A stretch of 9,261 nucleotides of DNA from Deltaproteobacteria bacterium (GTDB lineage Bacteria; Desulfobacterota; Desulfobacteria; Desulfobacterales; UBA11574), in contig JAFCZV010000085.1 in NCBI GenBank assembly GCA_019314155.1, forward strand, positions 1-9,261, read 5' to 3'. The position numbers and the translations under genes were made by a program. Shown here in pieces: positions 6,382-9,261 of this stretch. A model generated the notes under the pieces. That model did no database searches, had not been told where the DNA came from, and worked only from the letters and a program-made list of their open reading frames with translations. The stretch's first letter is position 1. Every line of letters begins with the position of its first letter.

Positions 6382-7977
6382 ATGAGACACGTAAGAAAGT
6401 TTATCCTGGCGGGAATTGTCCTGTCCTTCATGCTGACCTTGACAGTCGGCACTTCATTTGCTGCCCCAAAACCTAACATCCTGCTCATCATGAGCGATGA
6501 TGTAGGCATCACGAACCTCAGTGCCTATAGCAGAGGGCTTGTGGGTTACAAGACACCCAATATTGACCGAATTGCCAACGAGGGCATGTTATTCACCGAC
6601 TACTACGCTGAGCAGAGCTGTACCGCTGGCCGATCTGCGTTTATCACCGGCCAGAGTCCATTACGTACCGGACTCACCAAGGTGGGGCTGCCCGGCTCTA
6701 CCCTTGGCCTCCAACCAGAGGACCCCACTCTCGCCGAGTTACTTAAACCGTTGGGTTACATGACCGGTCAGTTTGGTAAAAATCACCTGGGTGACCGCAA
6801 TGAGTTTTTACCCACTCTGCATGGTTTCGATGAGTTTTATGGAAACCTCTACCACCTCAACTCCGAGGAAGAACCGGAGAATGAGGACTATCCCAAGGAC
6901 CCGGCATTCCGCGCCAAGTTTGGCCCACGCGGCGTGATGGATTGTGTTGCCACAACGACGGAAAACAAAGTTGACGATGCACGCTTTGGCCCCATGGGCA
7001 AGCAGGAGTGCACGGACACAGGTCCGCTCACCAGGAAGCGCATGGAGACAGCAGACGAAGAGTTCCTGGAGAGGACGGTCGCTTTCATTAAGCGTGCTCA
7101 TAAAGCAGACAAACCCTTTTTAGCCTGGCTCAATACCTCTCGTATGCATTTTTATACCCATCTCAAGCCTGAGAGTGCAGGCAAAACCGGGTTTGGAATA
7201 TATGCCGACGGCATGGTGGAGCACGATGGGCATGTCGGTGAATTGCTCGACTTGCTGGACGACCTCAAGATCACCGACAACACCATTGTTATCTACACCT
7301 CTGATAATGGCCCTCATTACAATGAGTGGCCTGATGGTGGCATCACCCCTTTCCGTAGTGAGAAGAATACCAACTGGGAGGGCGCTTACCGTGTTCCCGG
7401 TATGGTGCGCTGGCCCGGCAAGATCAAGGCAGGATCAGTTTCCAATGAAATAGTATCTCATACGGACTGGGTGCCGACACTGCTTGCCGCAGCTGGCGAG
7501 ACCGACATCAGGGTAAAACTCAAAAAAGGCTATCAGGGCGCCAACAAGAAATACAAAGTGCACCTGGATGGTTACAACCTGCTATCGTATCTTACTGGAA
7601 GCGAGAAAGAGGCACCGCGCCGGGAGTTTTTCTATTTCACCGATGACGGTGCACTGGCCGGATTGCGTTATGAGCAATGGAAGCTTGTCTTCGCAGAACA
7701 GCGTGCCCGCGGCATGGCCGTTTGGCGAGACCCTTTTGTGATGTTACGCGCCCCCAAGTTCTTCAACTTGCGCGCAGATCCCTTTGAGCGCGCTGACACC
7801 GATGCGAACAATTACGAGCGTTGGTGGATGAGGCGCGTCTTTCTGATGGCGCCAGCACAGGCATACGTGGGCAAATTCCTTGCGACCTTTAAGGAGTTTC
7901 CACCACGTCAGACGCCGGCCAAGTTTAATATGGACGACGTGATGAAGATACTTACTGAATCACCGGGTAATGATTAG
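6382..7977 (+). CDS. Exported type I (formylglycine) sulfatase
   Basis: This 531-residue precursor has a basic N terminus and a hydrophobic segment with cleavage near SFA-AP (about residue 27-28), so it is exported. It should hydrolyse sulfate esters. The sulfatase signature CTAGR at 80-84 places the residue converted to formylglycine at Cys80. Asp39-Asp40 (MSDD), Asp308-Asn309 (SDNG), Lys133/His135 (GKNHLG), His256 and Lys328 provide the calcium and catalytic positions. The signature has Ala at the usual Pro position, which both FGE- and anSME-type maturases are known to accept. No maturase gene lies in this window, so maturation must come from elsewhere. The ribosome site GGAGGG precedes ATG 6382. 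It lies 64 bases after the phosphatase, a distant relative in the same superfamily. The natural substrate (aryl, carbohydrate or other sulfate) cannot be deduced. Confidence 0.92.
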   Translation: MRHVRKFILAGIVLSFMLTLTVGTSFAAPKPNILLIMSDDVGITNLSAYSRGLVGYKTPNIDRIANEGMLFTDYYAEQSCTAGRSAFITGQSPLRTGLTKVGLPGSTLGLQPEDPTLAELLKPLGYMTGQFGKNHLGDRNEFLPTLHGFDEFYGNLYHLNSEEEPENEDYPKDPAFRAKFGPRGVMDCVATTTENKVDDARFGPMGKQECTDTGPLTRKRMETADEEFLERTVAFIKRAHKADKPFLAWLNTSRMHFYTHLKPESAGKTGFGIYADGMVEHDGHVGELLDLLDDLKITDNTIVIYTSDNGPHYNEWPDGGITPFRSEKNTNWEGAYRVPGMVRWPGKIKAGSVSNEIVSHTDWVPTLLAAAGETDIRVKLKKGYQGANKKYKVHLDGYNLLSYLTGSEKEAPRREFFYFTDDGALAGLRYEQWKLVFAEQRARGMAVWRDPFVMLRAPKFFNLRADPFERADTDANNYERWWMRRVFLMAPAQAYVGKFLATFKEFPPRQTPAKFNMDDVMKILTESPGND

Positions 7978-8014
7978 GTTTAAACGGCTACTATAAATGC
8001 TGTTATTTGAAGAG

Positions 8015-8045
8015 GCGGGTGTCCAACTATCGGGACGCCCGCTTT
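8015..8045 (+). terminator. Intrinsic terminator of the phosphatase-sulfatase unit
   Basis: GCGGGTGTCC (8015-8024) pairs with GGACGCCCGC (8033-8042) over 10 bp, one of them G-U, with an 8-nt loop and then TTT before a C. It lies 38 bases after the sulfatase stop. The T tract is short but the stem is strong. It is unrelated in sequence to the R1 hairpins, although it shares their 8-nt loop. Confidence 0.75.
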
Positions 8046-8075
8046 CTCCAGAAGACTCTGGCTCAAGAACCGACG

Positions 8076-8116
8076 GCACCCTTACAAACCGCAAAAATAG
8101 CAGGAGCGTAAGGTGC
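8076..8116. other. Inverted repeat with a 22-nt loop
   Basis: GCACC-C-TTAC (8076-8085, with C8081 bulged) is complementary to GTAAGGTGC (8108-8116), giving nine pairs around a 22-nt loop. No T tract follows. It lies between the sulfatase terminator and R1 copy 5. Its role is unknown. Confidence 0.35.
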
Positions 8117-8144
8117 ATGTCCAGGCTCCAGTTAAGTATCAATA

Positions 8145-8255
8145 ACTGCTATGTATCTTGAGTTCTGGAGCTGGTAAAAAATCTGTGATATCGTTTTTCA
8201 AAAAGGGCAAATCCATTTCGCTGGGTTTGCCTTTTTGACTTTATGGGGACATAAT
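8145..8255 (+). repeat. R1 repeat copy 5 (left-arm type A, right arm worn)
   Basis: TGCTATGTATCTTGAGTT (from 8147) matches copy 1 and lies 37 nt before TGTGATATCG (8184). The stem GGCAAATCC (8206-8214) pairs with GGGTTTGCC (8223-8231), including one G-U pair, around the loop ATTTCGCT, which is the same as in copy 2. Five Ts follow. The conserved right arm is hardly recognisable. Inverted GCTCCAG (8125-8131) and CTGGAGC (8165-8171) bracket the left box in this copy only. Confidence 0.75.
8201..8236. terminator. Bidirectional intrinsic terminator (hairpin of R1 copy 5)
   Basis: The 9-bp hairpin is followed by five Ts on the plus strand. Read on the minus strand it is followed by CTTTTTG. It lies 24-60 bases beyond the PilZ gene stop, so it could end both the minus-strand PilZ transcript and plus-strand read-through from the sulfatase. 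Confidence 0.65.
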
Positions 8256-8259
8256 CATT

Positions 8260-8598
8260 CTAATTGTCAATGATCGTCAGCTCGACGAGAGAATGCCCCT
8301 TAAACCGATCATAACAATTTTTGGATGTGATCTGGGTTTTTAAAAGTTTGGTGGGACCTGAAGCTCTTGTGGGATTGTATTCCATGTCCAATATATCACC
8401 TTCATTCAGTTGTCTGAACACGGTGGAATCTTGTTTTACCAGAATGCATAGACCGTTATTTGAAATATCTCGCAATTTGAACAGATACGCCGGATCCATC
8501 TTACTCAAGGAGAACTGTACGCTGTAATACTTGTCCAAAATGGTTCTTAATTCATCTGTATTTCCGTTAAAGTTGTCCACGGCAGTCTTTTCTTCCAT
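8260..8598 (-). CDS. Short PilZ-like domain protein
   Basis: This 112-residue protein has no signal or membrane segment and is probably cytoplasmic. The DISNNG motif (residues 44-49), followed by LCILV, an EGDILDM turn (66-72) and a GHSLVELTI terminal strand (101-109), is the typical layout of a single PilZ beta-barrel domain. PilZ domains usually bind cyclic di-GMP through an RxxxR motif some 20-30 residues before DxSxxG. Here the corresponding stretch (YSVQFSLSK) has no such arginines, so ligand binding is doubtful and the domain may act through protein contacts. No strong ribosome site precedes the start. The 42-residue membrane protein gene ends only 21 bases upstream, so translation may depend on that neighbour. 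The family call rests on pattern recognition and is moderately firm. Confidence 0.7.
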   Translation of the reverse strand: MEEKTAVDNFNGNTDELRTILDKYYSVQFSLSKMDPAYLFKLRDISNNGLCILVKQDSTVFRQLNEGDILDMEYNPTRASGPTKLLKTQITSKNCYDRFKGHSLVELTIIDN

Positions 8599-8619
8599 AT
8601 TTCACGCGTTGTTACCGAC

Positions 8620-8748
8620 CTAAAAATCTTCAATGTCCGGCAATTCGTCCTTTTCAAACAAAATAATTAAGCTACCTAAAAAAACACAGAGAGAAATAAT
8701 GGTCGCTATTACTGCAATAACAAACAATATATTAAATAGTACACCCAT
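8620..8748 (-). CDS. Small single-pass membrane protein (42 residues)
   Basis: ATG 8748 to TAG 8620 on the minus strand encodes 42 residues. One long hydrophobic segment (about residues 3-31, rich in Ile, Val, Leu and Phe) is followed by an acidic tail, EKDELPDIEDF. The absence of positive charge at the N terminus and the acidic C terminus do not give a clear topology. A good site, AGAGGA, lies nine bases before the start. The PilZ-like gene begins 21 bases after its stop, so the two probably form an operon. I recognise no family. A role as membrane anchor or partner for the PilZ-like protein is inference from adjacency only. Confidence 0.6.
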   Translation of the reverse strand: MGVLFNILFVIAVIATIISLCVFLGSLIILFEKDELPDIEDF

Positions 8749-9261
8749 GATCAGTAATCCTCTAAATACGATAGTTCACTCACCTAAATAGTATCCCGAA
8801 ATGCCGTTATTGACACCGGAGCAACTCTTCTATTTTTTTTAAAGATATCCGGCAGAAAAGATGCACGCACACCCGAGAGTCCTAATCAGTTGAGCTAATT
8901 TAAAGCAAAAATCGTGCAAGGCTGAACATTCTATTTTAATAAATTTAAAAAATGGTAAGATATTAGCCGGTTATCTCGATTGTGTGAATTGTTTGTGTGA
9001 AGGGATTATGACAATGTTTGACAATAATCGTGTCAATTTTTGCCGTTTTTTAGTCTGTTGAAGAAATACAAGAAAGAACCATTAGTGTGAAAATTTTAAG
9101 ATTATGAAATGAATTTCATAGGAATTGGCAAATATTATTCATAATAGTTGGTAGTGTTAATATCGTTGTGCAAGATAACTATTTAGGATTATAAAAGATA
9201 TAATTATTTGAAAAATTTGGCATGGTTTCTGCTTCATAATAAAGAAAAAACAAAACATGCG
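8749..9261. other. AT-rich region upstream of the minus-strand pair, no gene seen
   Basis: No convincing gene is visible on either strand. Small dyads are present: TTGACA-N7-TGTCAA (9018-9036), which is also a TTGACA -35-like box on both strands but without a well-placed -10, and TATGAAA-N4-TTTCATA (9103-9120). The promoter of the minus-strand pair should lie here, but I cannot place it. Confidence 0.6.
9103..9120. promoter_or_regulatory. Perfect 18-bp dyad, possible operator
   Basis: TATGAAA and TTTCATA are perfect 7-bp inverted arms around TGAA. The AT-rich context raises the chance of coincidence, and no adjacent promoter is identifiable. Confidence 0.25.

Larger units (their letters stand above)
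7978..8259. other. Spacer between the convergent sulfatase and PilZ genes
   Basis: No gene is visible. It holds a GC-rich terminator (8015-8045), a longer-range stem with arms at 8076-8085 and 8108-8116, and R1 copy 5. Confidence 0.7.

Noticed and set aside
8021..8137. GTCCAAC ... GTTAAGT spaced like an integron attC site
   Set aside because: The two heptamers are not complementary to each other, no integrase or cassette array is present, and GTCCAAC is part of the terminator stem and loop.
8802..8854. Two alternative 5-bp pairings (TGCCG and CCGGA) competing for TCCGGCA, suggestive of a switch upstream of the small membrane protein
   Set aside because: The helices are only 5 bp with loops of 27 and 43 nt, which is expected by chance.
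8849..8905. tRNA D-arm-like text on the minus strand (AGCTCAACTGATTAGGA)
   Set aside because: No anticodon stem, no T-loop (GGTTCGAATCC-type) sequence and no acceptor pairing follow, so there is no tRNA.
9008..9061. 17-residue plus-strand frame after AAGGGATT
   Set aside because: Too short, no recognisable features and poorly spaced from the ribosome-site-like sequence.
9157..9237. 26-residue hydrophobic minus-strand frame
   Set aside because: No ribosome binding site, and AT-rich sequence readily yields Ile/Phe/Leu-rich frames.
1..9261. CRISPR array, insertion sequence or phage module as an explanation for the repeats
   Set aside because: The repeats are few, about 170 bp, widely spaced between genes and without uniform spacers. 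No transposase, integrase or cas gene is seen.

Overview
The window fits a Gram-negative bacterium, most plausibly a Desulfobacterota (Desulfobacterales-type) sulfate reducer. This rests on the general character of the proteins: exported sulfatase and phosphatase, an outer-membrane-type lipoprotein phospholipase D, and a short PilZ protein. Genes are moderately GC-rich and the spacers are strongly AT-rich. The taxonomic call is an inference, not a demonstration.

Layout. Positions 1-114 may hold the 3' end of an upstream gene. Next comes a two-gene unit: a DJ-1/PfpI-family protein (327-935) and an UlaG-like metallo-beta-lactamase-fold hydrolase (981-1733). A spacer of about 870 bases follows, carrying a probable decayed VOC (glyoxalase-fold) gene start and several repeats. 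A lipoprotein phospholipase D/cardiolipin-synthase-C-like enzyme follows (2614-4182), then a 460-base spacer. A second two-gene unit encodes two exported alkaline-phosphatase-superfamily enzymes: a PafA-like phosphomonoesterase (4641-6317) and a formylglycine sulfatase (6382-7977). On the minus strand, converging on the sulfatase, lie a 42-residue membrane protein (8748-8620) and a PilZ-like protein (8598-8260). The last 500 bases show no convincing gene.

The most interesting content is between the genes. A repeat family, called R1 here, occurs five times, always in + orientation. Each copy has a TGTGATATCG-type box, then 21-22 nt later a 9-bp stem with exactly an 8-nt loop and a 5-6 T tract. 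The stems show compensatory changes between copies, so the structure itself appears to be maintained. Three copies extend to about 170 bp, with conserved flanks before and after the terminator-like hairpin. A second family, R2, is a 27-bp palindrome (TTGTGATA-N11-TATCACAA), present three times, twice just upstream of an R1 copy. R1 copies sit in every gap between apparent transcription units and in none of the gaps inside them. R1 may be a dispersed terminator/insulator, a multicopy small RNA, or a leader attenuator. The sequence alone does not decide which.

Functionally, the phospholipase, phosphatase and sulfatase all look exported, and together suggest cell-envelope or periplasmic turnover of phosphate and sulfate esters. 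The PilZ pair would connect to c-di-GMP-type signalling only if the PilZ domain still binds ligand, and its usual arginine motif is not visible.
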